Below, one piece after another: positions 36,497-45,389 of a DNA stretch of 64,000 bases; position 1 is the stretch's first letter; every line of letters starts with the position of its first letter. The stretch is from contig NZ_CP094846.1 of NCBI RefSeq assembly GCF_022832975.1, positions 2,121,501-2,185,500 of the forward strand, in the 5' to 3' direction. A program made the translations under genes and the position numbers. Origin of the DNA: Ornithobacterium rhinotracheale (GTDB lineage Bacteria > Bacteroidota > Bacteroidia > Flavobacteriales > Weeksellaceae). The notes below the pieces were generated by a model. The model ran no database searches, was not told the DNA's origin, and was given only the letters and a program-made list of their open reading frames with translations.

Positions 36497-37710
36497 CAAG
36501 GGTACAACAAGTATTTAGCTCTGGTCTTTTTAAATTTCTCTAAACCTTTTTGCCAAGTTTTCTTGATTTTGGCTTCGTCCCAGCCCGCAATGATTTGTTT
36601 CCTAAGCGATGGTGTCCCCGCTAATTTATCAATCCAATAAGAACCACCAAAAACGGTAAAAAATGGATTTTTGGTGTTTTTCTTATACGCGTCTAAAAGG
36701 AATTTCAGGCTGATTTCATTGAGTCGTTCATGATTGCTTAAATCTTCGCCATAGCAAGTTTTACCATTGAATTTTGGATTTTTGGCGCCTTCGTTGGGCT
36801 TGGGCATAAATTTAAAAGTCTCTCCTTTTAAATAAGGTGAACCATATATTTGAAACTGCTTATCGGTTCCGCGCCCTGCACTCACATTGGCTCCTTCAAA
36901 AAAACAAAGACTTGGATACAAGTTCACAGATTGGGCATTTGGCAAATTAGGCGAAGGTTTCACAGGCAAATCATAAGGCGTGTCGTGCGTGTAGTTTTGC
37001 AACGGGACCACCGTTAAATCCGCTTGAATTCCGTTTTTAAGCCATTTTTCTCCATTGATCATTTGGGCATATTCTCCAATCGTCATCCCATACACAATTG
37101 GCACCTCGTGCATGCCGACAAAGCTACGCAATGCTGGCTCCAGCACAGGCCCGTCGATATAGTGCGCATTAGGGTTTGGTCTATCGAGCACGATGACTGG
37201 AATCTCTTTTTCTGCAGCGGCTTCCATCACATAATGCAAGGTAGAAATGTAGGTGTAAAAACGAACGCCTACATCTTGCAAATCAAATAAAATCACCTCT
37301 AAATCTTGCAACTGACTAGGTTTTGGTTTTCGGTTATCGCCATACAATGAAATAATGGGCAAACCCGTTTTTTCATCTATTCCACTTTTCACTTTCTCTC
37401 CGGCATCGGCTTTACCACGAAATCCGTGTTCGGGCGAAAATATCTTTTTTACATTAATTTTTTGGGCTAAAAGAAAATCCACCAAATGCTCATCGCCATA
37501 ATTGGGCAAAATCCCCGTTTGATTAGTCACTACCCCAACTTTCTTATTGACTAACAGTGGCAAATACACTTTGGTGTTTTCTGCCCCCACTTTAATTTGG
37601 GGATTTTCAAAACATTTTGTTACTAAATGAGTATCCACCGATGGTTTTTCTTGCGCTTTACAAAAAATTAGTAGTAAAAATAAACTGAAAAATGTATATT
37701 TGAACCGCAT
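36496..37710 (-). CDS. Exo-beta-N-acetylmuramidase NamZ-like (DUF1343)
   Basis: The 404-aa secreted protein has a signal peptide (YTFFSLFLLLIFCKAQ) and the DUF1343 family body. Recognisable parts are KVGVVTNQTG, FSPEHGFRG, LFDLQDVGVRFYTYISTL, VLDRPNPN and GRGTDKQFQIYGSPY. Members of this family, now GH171, remove N-acetylmuramic acid from the non-reducing end of peptidoglycan fragments, supplying MurNAc for recycling. The Cys before AQ could make it a lipoprotein, though cleavage at the AQ site seems as likely. It is the first gene of the operon with the ATL protein and the PLP decarboxylase. Confidence 0.9.
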   Translation of the reverse strand: MRFKYTFFSLFLLLIFCKAQEKPSVDTHLVTKCFENPQIKVGAENTKVYLPLLVNKKVGVVTNQTGILPNYGDEHLVDFLLAQKINVKKIFSPEHGFRGKADAGEKVKSGIDEKTGLPIISLYGDNRKPKPSQLQDLEVILFDLQDVGVRFYTYISTLHYVMEAAAEKEIPVIVLDRPNPNAHYIDGPVLEPALRSFVGMHEVPIVYGMTIGEYAQMINGEKWLKNGIQADLTVVPLQNYTHDTPYDLPVKPSPNLPNAQSVNLYPSLCFFEGANVSAGRGTDKQFQIYGSPYLKGETFKFMPKPNEGAKNPKFNGKTCYGEDLSNHERLNEISLKFLLDAYKKNTKNPFFTVFGGSYWIDKLAGTPSLRKQIIAGWDEAKIKKTWQKGLEKFKKTRAKYLLYP

Positions 37711-37777
37711 AATAAAATTTTTGATTTTCCAAAGATAATAATCGTGGGATTTAATACCTAATAAAAATTACAACACA

Positions 37778-39016
37778 TTGAAATTTAGCCGATATTTTGC
37801 ATATAAAATCGCTTGGGGTAAAACTTCGCAAGAGAGTCTTTCGCGAAACATTGTACGCATTGGGCAATTTGCGGTGGCTATCGGTATCATTGTCGCGCTA
37901 ATTACGCTCTCTACAGGCATTGGTGCCAAAAAGGAAATCAAACAAAAATTGGCGGATTTTGGCGGGCATCTCACCATTACACCCTACAACAGCAATCTTT
38001 CGATGGATTCGGACACCTTACACCTTAATCCTAATTATTATCCCAAATTCCCGTCAAAAAACATAGAACACATCCAGAGCTATGCAGTAAAAAGCGGAAT
38101 TATTCGCTCTAAAGAGAGTTTTGATGGTGTGCTCTTTAAAGGCGTGGACGCAAAATACGACACAGTAAGGTTTCAAAAATTTCTAAAAAAAGGACATTTT
38201 CCGAAATTCAATCCTAATAAAATCAGTGATGAAGTTGTTGTTTCGCAAGAAATTGCCAATAACTTTTATTTAAAAGTAGGGAGCACTTTTGTCATGGTTT
38301 TCATCAATGAAAAAAATCCTGAGGCAAAACCGATTTATCGAAAGTTTAAAGTGGCAGGCATCTATAGCACCGATATTGAGCAATTTGACAAATTGTATGT
38401 AATCGGGGATTTGAAGCAGGTGCAACGCATCAATCAATGGGCTCCCGATGTGGTGGGTGGCTATGAGCTTTTTGTGCCCGATGTAGACCAAGATTTGAAT
38501 CCTATAAAAGAAGAAGTAAATAATTTAATCAATTATAATTTAATTGCACTCACCGCAACCGACCACTTCTCCGAAATTGAAGAGTGGATTAAAATCTTTG
38601 ACACCAATATTTTCATCATTTTATTTATCATGCTTTTTGTCGTGGTAATCAATATGGTGATGGTACTTTTAATTTTAATTTTGGAGCGCACTCATTCCAT
38701 CGGAGTTTTAAAAACTTTGGGTGCCAATAATTCACAAATTAGGCAAATTTTCATTGCCTACGCCGTTTTTATCATGCTCCCAGGGCTCATTGCAGGAAAC
38801 AGCATTGCACTTATACTTTTATGGATTCAAAGCGAATTTGGTGTCGTGCAATTGCCGCCCGAAAATTATTACATTTCGCAAGCCCCGGTGTTTTTATCTT
38901 GGCAGATGATACTTTTGGTAAATTTAGGCAGTATCCTCATCAGCATTTTAGCCTTGTGGCTACCAAGTCTTTTGATTAAACGCATCACGCCTACACGCGC
39001 CCTAAAAGTGAAATAA
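37778..39016 (+). CDS. LolE/FtsX-like ABC transporter permease
   Basis: This 412-aa inner-membrane protein has an N-terminal helix (QFAVAIGIIVALITLSTGIGA), a large periplasmic MacB-PCD-like domain and three C-terminal helices of the FtsX type, with LERTHSIGVLKTLGANNSQIRQIF between. This is the lipoprotein-releasing permease layout (LolC/LolE). It would work with a separate LolD ATPase to move lipoproteins from the inner membrane, although FtsX-like permeases for other substrates share the fold. The start codon is TTG; no in-frame ATG precedes the N-terminal KFSRYFAYKIAW, which is the conserved family start. Confidence 0.88.
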   Translation: MKFSRYFAYKIAWGKTSQESLSRNIVRIGQFAVAIGIIVALITLSTGIGAKKEIKQKLADFGGHLTITPYNSNLSMDSDTLHLNPNYYPKFPSKNIEHIQSYAVKSGIIRSKESFDGVLFKGVDAKYDTVRFQKFLKKGHFPKFNPNKISDEVVVSQEIANNFYLKVGSTFVMVFINEKNPEAKPIYRKFKVAGIYSTDIEQFDKLYVIGDLKQVQRINQWAPDVVGGYELFVPDVDQDLNPIKEEVNNLINYNLIALTATDHFSEIEEWIKIFDTNIFIILFIMLFVVVINMVMVLLILILERTHSIGVLKTLGANNSQIRQIFIAYAVFIMLPGLIAGNSIALILLWIQSEFGVVQLPPENYYISQAPVFLSWQMILLVNLGSILISILALWLPSLLIKRITPTRALKVK

Positions 39017-39067
39017 TTTGATTTTTCTATAATTAAAGATTAAAGCCTAATTTCCACAAAAAATAAG

Positions 39068-39075
39068 TACTTTTG
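39068..39075 (+). promoter_or_regulatory. -7 promoter element, leaderless mutS
   Basis: TACTTTTG ends 4 nt before the mutS ATG at 39080. The interval holds only TTTT, so no ribosome-binding site is possible. Confidence 0.6.
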
Positions 39076-39079
39076 TTTT

Positions 39080-41671
39080 ATGGCAAAAAAAGAAAAAAAG
39101 GAAACTCCGCTCATGCAGCAATACAACAAAATCAAGGCGAAATATCCTGATGCGATTTTGCTGTTTAGAGTAGGCGATTTTTACGAAACTTTTGGCGAAG
39201 ATGCCATCAAAGCATCAAAGGTACTCGACATTGTGCTCACTAAACGAGCCAATGGTTCTGCTTCTCATATAGAATTGGCAGGATTTCCGCACCATTCGAT
39301 TGAAGCCTATTTGCCAAAATTGGTGCGTGCAGGCTATCGTGTAGCGGTGTGCGACCAGCTGGAAGACCCATCGCAAACCAAAAAAATCGTAAAACGCGGC
39401 GTAACCGAACTCGTAACCCCTGGTGTGGCATTGAATGACCAAGTTATAGGCTCATCTTCCAACAACTTTTTGCTTTCCATTCATCAAGAAAAAAACCTCT
39501 ACGGAATGGCTTTGCTCGACATTTCTACGGGCGAATTTTTTCTGCAAGAGGGCGACGAACAAGCTGTTTTAAAACTAATTCAAAACTTTTCGCCAAGCGA
39601 AATCATCCATCAAAAAAGGAAAAAAATCGATTTTTTGCCCCACACGATCAGTCGGTTTTATTTAGACGATTGGGCATTTCAATACGAATTTGCTTATGAA
39701 AAACTTACACGCCACTTTAGCACACAATCGCTCAAAGGATTTGGCGTGGAAGACATGCCGCTTGCCATTACTGCCGCGGGGAGCGTGATGGCGTATCTTG
39801 ACGAAACGCATCATTTTGATTTAAAACACATCAATAAACTTCAGCGTATTGCCAATGATAATTTCATGTGGCTAGACTCGTTTACCGTGCGAAATTTAGA
39901 AATATTCAACTCGCCTCACCCCGATTCGGTAACGCTTTTAGACATTCTAAACCATACGCTTACCCCTATGGGAACGCGTATGCTCCGCCGATGGTTGGCT
40001 TTACCTCTAAGCCAAGTAGAACCTATTGTTTTAAGACAAAATACCGTAGATTATTTATTAAAGCATCCCGAAGTTTCGTTGCCTTTGGCAGAGGAACTTA
40101 AAAACATGCCCGACATTGAACGACTTTGTGCTAAAATCGCTACGGGCAAAATTACGCCAAAACAATTAACTCAACTGACGGACGCACTGGCTTCGGTACA
40201 AAATATTGTCGAAATTCTGCAAGATTATGATCCTACGAAATTAAAGGCTACCGCCTTCTCGTGGGACACTTTGCCACATCTTCATCAGCAACTTACGGAA
40301 GCTCTGACCGATGATCCACCACATTTCATCAACAAAGGAAATGTGATTGCCGAAGGGGTGAGCCAAGAATTAGATGAATTAAGAAATATTTTAAGCCATG
40401 GAAAAGAATATCTCGAAAACATGAAAAACCGCGAGATTGAAAATACAGGCATTCCTAACTTAAAAATCAATTTCAATAATGTCTTTGGCTACTTTATCGA
40501 GGTGAGAAACACGCACAAAGACAAAGTGCCAAGCGACTGGATTCGCAAACAAACACTGGTAAATAGCGAACGATACATTACCGAAGAGCTAAAACAATAC
40601 GAAGAAAAAATCTTAGGTGCGGAAGAGAAGATTCTGCAAATTGAAACGCAATTGTTCCAAGAATTAATTGCTGCAATTATGCCTTTGATTCCGAAATTGC
40701 AAGAAAATGCCAATGCACTTGCAAGGCTTGATTGCTTGCTCAATTTTGCGCATTTGGCACAAAAAAATTATTATGTAAAACCGAGCTTAAGCACAAATAC
40801 CCATTTGCATATCGATGAGGGACGCCACCCCGTGATTGAACAGCAATTGCCGCCCTCTTCTCCTTATATTTCAAACTCTGTGTATTTGGACGACAAAGAC
40901 CAACAAATCATGATGATTACAGGTCCCAATATGTCGGGTAAATCGGCTTTATTAAGGCAAGTTGCCTTGATTGTTCTGATGGCTCAAATCGGAAGCTATG
41001 TTCCTGCAAAGGCGGCAGACATCGGTATCGTGGATAGAATCTTTACTCGTGTAGGGGCTTCGGATAATCTTTCCATGGGCGAGAGTACTTTTATGGTAGA
41101 AATGAACGAAACGGCTCAAATTCTGAATAATTTAACCCCAAAAAGTTTAATTCTCCTAGACGAAATTGGGCGTGGAACGAGTACCTATGACGGGATTTCG
41201 ATTGCGTGGTCTATTGCAGAATTTTTGCATCAAAGTAAATTTAAACCCAAAACACTTTTTGCTACACACTATCATGAATTAAACGAAATGGCAAAATCCT
41301 TTAAACGCATCAAAAACTACAATGTGAGCATCAAGGAAACCAAGGATACCATTTTGTTTTTAAGAAAACTGCAACCAGGCGGAAGTGAGCACAGTTTTGG
41401 TATTCACGTTGCCAAGCTCGCAGGTATGCCGCAAGCTGTGCTTAGCCGTGCCAAGGAGGTTTTAAAACAGCTAGAAAACGCACACGCAGGACAGGGCGAA
41501 AAGGTGAAAAACATCGCGGCGCAAGAGGGCGTTCAGTTGAGTTTTTTCCAATTAGACGATCCTATTTTGGTTTCAATCCGCGAGGAAATCGAGGGCACTG
41601 AGATTGATACCCTCACGCCTGTGGAAGCGCTGATGAAGCTCAATGAGATTAAAAAGAAATTAGGTAAATAA
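39080..41671 (+). CDS. mutS: DNA mismatch repair protein MutS
   Basis: The 863-aa length is standard. Domain I begins with TPLMQQYNKIKAKYPDAILLFRVGDFYETF, which includes the mismatch-contacting Phe-x-Glu in DFYETF. The lever and clamp domains fill the middle. The ATPase domain has Walker A GPNMSGKS (about 615-622), Walker B LILLDEIGRGTST and the ATHYHEL switch. MutS recognises base mismatches and recruits MutL. The C-terminal helix-turn-helix for dimerisation is present (TPVEALMKLNEIKKKL). The gene is monocistronic with a promoter box directly against the start. Confidence 0.98.
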   Translation: MAKKEKKETPLMQQYNKIKAKYPDAILLFRVGDFYETFGEDAIKASKVLDIVLTKRANGSASHIELAGFPHHSIEAYLPKLVRAGYRVAVCDQLEDPSQTKKIVKRGVTELVTPGVALNDQVIGSSSNNFLLSIHQEKNLYGMALLDISTGEFFLQEGDEQAVLKLIQNFSPSEIIHQKRKKIDFLPHTISRFYLDDWAFQYEFAYEKLTRHFSTQSLKGFGVEDMPLAITAAGSVMAYLDETHHFDLKHINKLQRIANDNFMWLDSFTVRNLEIFNSPHPDSVTLLDILNHTLTPMGTRMLRRWLALPLSQVEPIVLRQNTVDYLLKHPEVSLPLAEELKNMPDIERLCAKIATGKITPKQLTQLTDALASVQNIVEILQDYDPTKLKATAFSWDTLPHLHQQLTEALTDDPPHFINKGNVIAEGVSQELDELRNILSHGKEYLENMKNREIENTGIPNLKINFNNVFGYFIEVRNTHKDKVPSDWIRKQTLVNSERYITEELKQYEEKILGAEEKILQIETQLFQELIAAIMPLIPKLQENANALARLDCLLNFAHLAQKNYYVKPSLSTNTHLHIDEGRHPVIEQQLPPSSPYISNSVYLDDKDQQIMMITGPNMSGKSALLRQVALIVLMAQIGSYVPAKAADIGIVDRIFTRVGASDNLSMGESTFMVEMNETAQILNNLTPKSLILLDEIGRGTSTYDGISIAWSIAEFLHQSKFKPKTLFATHYHELNEMAKSFKRIKNYNVSIKETKDTILFLRKLQPGGSEHSFGIHVAKLAGMPQAVLSRAKEVLKQLENAHAGQGEKVKNIAAQEGVQLSFFQLDDPILVSIREEIEGTEIDTLTPVEALMKLNEIKKKLGK

Positions 41672-41707
41672 TAATTAAATGCCTACCCGTTTTTAAATTT
41701 TTGATTG

Positions 41708-41715
41708 TAAATTTG
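41708..41715 (+). promoter_or_regulatory. -7 promoter element of corA
   Basis: TAAATTTG fits the consensus and lies 24 nt before the ATG at 41740. It also shows that the longer in-frame TTG start at 41701 is too far upstream. Confidence 0.5.
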
Positions 41716-41739
41716 CCCAACCCAAAAAAAACATTGCTT

Positions 41740-42675
41740 ATGTTAAAATTGTTTTCTAAAATAGACGGAAGAATTGTGCAGAGTGCAGAGCTTAATGCCG
41801 AAGACAAAGAACATATTTTTTGGGTGGATTTGATCGACCCGACAGAGGACGAAAAAAAGAAAATCGAGCAAGTGTTTAATATCGAGCTCTTTACCGATCA
41901 AGAATCGGAGGAGATTGAGCTCAGTTCGCGATACATTGAAACCGAAGAAGAAATCGGTATCAATATGAACTTTACCAATAATAAACACGATGAGGAGTTT
42001 CTAGAACCCGTTTCTTTCATCTTGAAAGACAATGTTTTGTTCACAGAAAGAGATAATGAATATGTAACTTTCCGAGCCACTTCTCGCAAAGTGCGAATGC
42101 TCAAACCCCAAACAGGCGAACGAGCGTTTTTGATGATTTTGGACACCCGAATTGATTATTTGGCGGATTCCATTGAGTTGATTACTGAAAAAATTTCTAA
42201 ACTCACCAAGAAATTGGTAAAAGAGGAAAAACTTGACAGCGATTTATTGAAAGAAATTACCAATCTACAAGAAAAAAGCATGGTAATTCGAGAAAACTCA
42301 ATGGAGATGCAGCGTGTGCTTTCTTCCTTAAATAAATCACGAATTTTCCCGAACGATTTCTACGAAACCATCACGATTATGCTAAAAGACCTTAGCTCAC
42401 TGCTTGAGCATGTGTCGTTTAACTTTCATCGTTTGGAGTTTTTGCAAGACACTTTCCAAGGTTTGGTAGACATGGAACAGAATCAAATCATGAAAGTATT
42501 TACCATCATGACCGTGATTTTTGCACCAGCTACTTTGATTGCTGGAATTTACGGGATGAACTTTGAATACATGCCTGAACTTAATGAAAAATATGCCTAC
42601 CCTCTTGCCTTGTTAGGGATTTTAATTTCTATGGTGGCTCCTTTGGGCTATTTCAAAATGAAAAAATGGATTTAA
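41740..42675 (+). CDS. corA: Magnesium/cobalt transporter CorA
   Basis: This 311-aa protein has a large cytoplasmic N-terminal funnel and two C-terminal helices. The first helix ends in the selectivity motif GMN (YGMNFEYMPELN), and the second is PLALLGILISMVAPLGYFKM. CorA forms a pentameric Mg2+ channel in the inner membrane. The start is the ATG at 41740 (MLKLFSKIDGRI); an upstream TTG frame would add 13 residues lacking in the family. A 57-aa membrane protein follows after one base. Confidence 0.95.
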   Translation: MLKLFSKIDGRIVQSAELNAEDKEHIFWVDLIDPTEDEKKKIEQVFNIELFTDQESEEIELSSRYIETEEEIGINMNFTNNKHDEEFLEPVSFILKDNVLFTERDNEYVTFRATSRKVRMLKPQTGERAFLMILDTRIDYLADSIELITEKISKLTKKLVKEEKLDSDLLKEITNLQEKSMVIRENSMEMQRVLSSLNKSRIFPNDFYETITIMLKDLSSLLEHVSFNFHRLEFLQDTFQGLVDMEQNQIMKVFTIMTVIFAPATLIAGIYGMNFEYMPELNEKYAYPLALLGILISMVAPLGYFKMKKWI

Positions 42676-42676
42676 A

Positions 42677-42850
42677 ATGCGTATTTTAAGAGCTATCATC
42701 GTAACACTTGTAGCATTCAACTTGGTGTATATGCTATTTCATTGGGAGCCTACTTCAGACTTTTTAGGCTACAATATCCCGACTTGGGTGTATGTAATCG
42801 TGCAAGTGATTTTTATTTTCTTGGTCGTAAAATCAGCAAAAAAGCATTAA
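42677..42850 (+). CDS. Small two-helix membrane protein downstream of corA
   Basis: A 57-codon gene begins with ATG one base after the corA stop. It encodes two hydrophobic helices (LRAIIVTLVAFNLVYMLF and TWVYVIVQVIFIFLVV) joined by a polar loop (HWEPTSDFLGYNIP) and ends in a basic tail (KSAKKH). The one-base spacing implies translation coupled to corA, so it may be a small regulatory or accessory subunit. I do not recognise a family. It is followed within 4 bp by the converging nuclease gene, with no terminator between. Confidence 0.7.
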   Translation: MRILRAIIVTLVAFNLVYMLFHWEPTSDFLGYNIPTWVYVIVQVIFIFLVVKSAKKH

Positions 42851-42853
42851 ATT

Positions 42854-43369
42854 CTAATTTTTTCTACGACTTAATTTTCTAAAATCAGACGGAGACATTG
42901 CGTGTTCATCGCTCCAAAGCCCTACTTTATTTTGTCTAGCTTCGATTTCTAATTGTGCATATTCTTGATTTTTAGAATATTTTTTAAAATGCCAAGCCAA
43001 ACCTTTTTTCACTAAAAGTTTATTCACATTAGTGCTATCTTCCATGATGATTTCAGCGATTAACCGCCCATATTTATCTTTTTCACCGCCCCAAACGAGA
43101 TAAACATTTTTCCCAAAAATTAAATCAGAAATTGCTTTTTTAGCCACATTCCCAAAAGCCTGCCTTCTCTCGGGGCAATCAATGTGGGCTAGGCGCACCT
43201 TCTGCTCCACGCCATTGATTAAAAGTTTTACCGTATCGCCATCAGAGATGCCGATTACTTTAAAGGTCTCTCTCTGCGGAATGCTCTCCTCGCGCTGAAT
43301 GTGCTTTGAAACTTCCTTGCACGCGCTACAAACTAAGAAAATGGATAAAAGAAAACTTCTAATGTACAT
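42854..43369 (-). CDS. Thermonuclease-family (SNase) lipoprotein
   Basis: This protein of about 171 aa has a lipoprotein signal (FLLSIFLVCSAC) and a staphylococcal-nuclease fold. Catalytic features are ISDGDTVKLL (calcium Asp), RLAHIDCPE (Arg and Asp), KDKYGRLIAEI (Arg) and LLVKKGLAWHF, in the correct order. It would cut DNA or RNA at the cell envelope. An in-frame TTG at 43384 could extend the protein by five residues; ATG 43369 starts just before the signal peptide. It converges with the corA small gene with a 3-bp gap. Confidence 0.9.
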   Translation of the reverse strand: MYIRSFLLSIFLVCSACKEVSKHIQREESIPQRETFKVIGISDGDTVKLLINGVEQKVRLAHIDCPERRQAFGNVAKKAISDLIFGKNVYLVWGGEKDKYGRLIAEIIMEDSTNVNKLLVKKGLAWHFKKYSKNQEYAQLEIEARQNKVGLWSDEHAMSPSDFRKLSRRKN

Positions 43370-43410
43370 ACTTTTGAATTTCAACTAATTTTCTTTACTA
43401 ATTAATGTTT

Positions 43411-44403
43411 TTAACTTGATAATTTCTCTATTTTAATACTTAAATCCTCGGGCGTAATGGCATCAAAACAAGCCCAATCGCCTCGGAAGCATTTTTTATC
43501 GCCAAATACCGAACACGGGCGACAATTTAGCTCCGTATCCTGCACGGCGTTTTCAGCACTCTGCCCGTAGCCCATAAAGCCTGCATACGGATGTGTGGCG
43601 CCCCAAACGGAGACTACTGGCACGCCCACTAGCGATGCCATATGCATATTGCTACTATCCATACTGAGCATACAATCTAGCTGACTGATGAGTTTTAGCT
43701 CTTCTTTAAAACTTAACTTCCCTGCAACGATTTCAATGTTTGGGTCTTTAATTCCATCTAAGCTCGCGGCCTCTTGCTTGCTCCCAAAGATATATACTTT
43801 TTTGCCACGCTGAGTGAGGTGCAATATTAGCTGTAAAATCTCATTAAGTGGGTAGCGCTTACCCTTATGCTTGGCAAAAGGGGCAATTCCCACCGCATTG
43901 CCCAGTTTAGGCTGTGGCGTAAATAAATGATTTTTTAATTCATGGTTTAATTCTACCTTAAGCCCTAGATTTCTAAATACATCCGCGTAGCGTTCAGTAG
44001 TATGTTTCAATGGTTTTAGGATTTTGTGATATCTTCGCGTGAGCATTCGTTTTTGTGAACGCCCCTTATCGATTTTGCTTATTTTTACGCCTGCATTTTT
44101 TAGTAAAAAACCTAAAACAAAACTCCTCAATACGCCGTGCAAATCGGCAAAGGCATCAAATGGCTCTTGGGTGATTTCTTGGCAAAAATGATAGATTCCT
44201 GCAAGGCCTCTGTGCTTATTTTTTTTATCAAAATCCACTAAACGCAATCTTGGGTGCTGGGGGTAAAAATCGTGCAACATACTGGGGACTACCATTGTGA
44301 TTTCCACTTGTGGGTTTTGCTCCAAAACGGCTAAAATCACTGGCACCGTCATGGCAACATCTCCTAGCGCAGAGAGGCGAAAGGCTAAAATTTTCTGCAT
44401 CAT
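43411..44403 (-). CDS. Glycosyltransferase family 9 (heptosyltransferase-like)
   Basis: The 330-aa protein begins with KILAFRLSALGDVAMTVPVILAV, the GT9 N-terminal signature. It contains the C-terminal donor-site region SMDSSNMHMASLVGVPVVSVWGATHPYAGF, typical of ADP-heptose:LPS heptosyltransferases. It probably adds a sugar to the lipopolysaccharide or lipooligosaccharide core at the cytoplasmic face of the inner membrane. Several cysteines near the C-terminus (ELNCRPCSVFGDKKCF) are common in Bacteroidota members. It follows sufE with a 9-bp gap and is probably co-transcribed. The sugar is not certain. Confidence 0.88.
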   Translation of the reverse strand: MMQKILAFRLSALGDVAMTVPVILAVLEQNPQVEITMVVPSMLHDFYPQHPRLRLVDFDKKNKHRGLAGIYHFCQEITQEPFDAFADLHGVLRSFVLGFLLKNAGVKISKIDKGRSQKRMLTRRYHKILKPLKHTTERYADVFRNLGLKVELNHELKNHLFTPQPKLGNAVGIAPFAKHKGKRYPLNEILQLILHLTQRGKKVYIFGSKQEAASLDGIKDPNIEIVAGKLSFKEELKLISQLDCMLSMDSSNMHMASLVGVPVVSVWGATHPYAGFMGYGQSAENAVQDTELNCRPCSVFGDKKCFRGDWACFDAITPEDLSIKIEKLSS

Positions 44404-44412
44404 TCTTGGGGC

Positions 44413-44835
44413 TTAAGCATTTTTAGCATCAAAAGCGATGGCATAAAATTTAATTTGCTTAATCATTGCCAAAAGTCCGTTGGCGCGCGTGGGCGATAAA
44501 AACTCTTGTAATCCGATTTTTGCGATGAAATCTTCGTTGCTCTTCAAGATTTCTTGTGGCGTATGCCCAGAATACACTTGCACCAAAAGTGCCGCGATGC
44601 CTTTGGGCAAAATGGCATCACTATCAGCAGTGTAGCGCACTTTTCCGCCTTCTAGGTGAGCGCTGAGCCACACACTGGACTGGCAACCTTGCACTAAATT
44701 CTCTGGCTGCTTATCCTCCTCTGGCATAGGGGGCAGGGACTTCCCAAGGCTTATTAAATGGTCGTAGCGGTCTTGCCAATCTTCGAAAAAAGAAAAATCA
44801 TCTATAATTTGCTGTTGAGCTTCTTGTATTGTCAT
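44413..44835 (-). CDS. sufE: SufE family sulfur acceptor
   Basis: This 140-aa cytoplasmic protein matches SufE. Persulfide sulfur from the cysteine desulfurase SufS is passed to Cys51 in VQGCQSSVWL, then to the SufBCD scaffold for Fe-S cluster assembly. The C-terminal FLSPTRANGLLAMIKQIK is also typical. The rest of the suf operon is not nearby; sufE is often detached in Bacteroidota. It forms a pair with the downstream GT9 gene. Confidence 0.93.
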   Translation of the reverse strand: MTIQEAQQQIIDDFSFFEDWQDRYDHLISLGKSLPPMPEEDKQPENLVQGCQSSVWLSAHLEGGKVRYTADSDAILPKGIAALLVQVYSGHTPQEILKSNEDFIAKIGLQEFLSPTRANGLLAMIKQIKFYAIAFDAKNA

Positions 44836-44880
44836 AGCACAAAGTTACATTTTTTTTGAAAGGATTCAGTTTTTGGGCAT

Positions 44881-44916
44881 AAAAAAATTCTGCAAACCAT
44901 GGTTTGCAGAATTTTT
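44881..44916. terminator. Perfect 36-bp palindromic terminator of rplS
   Basis: Every base from 44881 to 44916 is part of a perfect palindrome centred on CCATGG, with A6 at the left and T6 at the right. In RNA it forms a stem of about 16 bp followed by a U-tract on the minus strand. Confidence 0.85.
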
Positions 44917-44942
44917 TGCTTACACAAATAGATTCAAGTATC

Positions 44943-45287
44943 TTAAGCTTCTTTAATTCTAGCTTTTTTACCTCTAAGTCCTCTGAAATAGAAAATTCTA
45001 GCTCTTCTAACTTTACCTCTTTTGTTTACTTCGATTTTCTGAATAGCAGGCAAGTTAATTGGGTAAATTCTCTCTACTCCTACTTCACCACTCATTTTTC
45101 TTACAGTGAAAGTTTCAGTAGCACCTGTACCTCTTCTTTGTAAAACTACGCCACGGAAAAACTGCACACGAGTTTTACCGCCCTCGGTAATTTCTTGATA
45201 AACTGTGATGGTGTCTCCTGTTGAAAACTCAGGGAAATCCTTTTTGGCTACGTACTTATCTTCTACGTACTTTACTAATTGATCCAT
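44943..45287 (-). CDS. rplS: 50S ribosomal protein L19
   Basis: At 114 aa this is a full-length L19, located at the 30S-50S interface. The recognisable segments are FSTGDTITVYQEITEGGKTRVQFFRGVVLQRRGTG, ETFTVRKMSGEVGVERIYPINLPAIQKIEV and the C-terminal RRARIFYFRGLRGKKARIKE. It is not accompanied by rpsP, rimM or trmD, which is common in this phylum. A -33/-7 promoter lies 70-100 bp upstream, leaving a leader of about 66 nt that can fold. Confidence 0.98.
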   Translation of the reverse strand: MDQLVKYVEDKYVAKKDFPEFSTGDTITVYQEITEGGKTRVQFFRGVVLQRRGTGATETFTVRKMSGEVGVERIYPINLPAIQKIEVNKRGKVRRARIFYFRGLRGKKARIKEA

Positions 45288-45297
45288 TTGATAATAA

Positions 45298-45352
45298 ATT
45301 AAATGTTTTAGCGTTAAACAACATTCACGATTCTCGTCAGAGGTTATTTAAT
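45298..45352 (-). promoter_or_regulatory. Possible structured leader of rplS mRNA
   Basis: The leader between the predicted start (about 45354) and the ATG (45287) is closed by complementary 7-nt segments (45298-45304 and 45346-45352). Inside is a small hairpin ACGA-TTC-TCGT. This could be an autoregulatory L19 binding site; the evidence is only pairing seen by eye. Confidence 0.35.
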
Positions 45353-45359
45353 CGATGGG

Positions 45360-45389
45360 CAAAATTACAAATTATTGGCATTTCTACAA
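45360..45389 (-). promoter_or_regulatory. -33/-7 promoter of rplS
   Basis: On the minus strand TTG (45389-45387) precedes TAATTTTG (45367-45360) by 19 nt, matching the Bacteroidota consensus spacing. It overlaps the end of the upstream DUF2007 gene. Confidence 0.55.

Noticed and set aside
36496-36499. TTG at 36499 as start of the alkyltransferase-like protein
   Set aside because: The ATG one codon later overlaps the previous stop as TGATG, a standard coupling signal.
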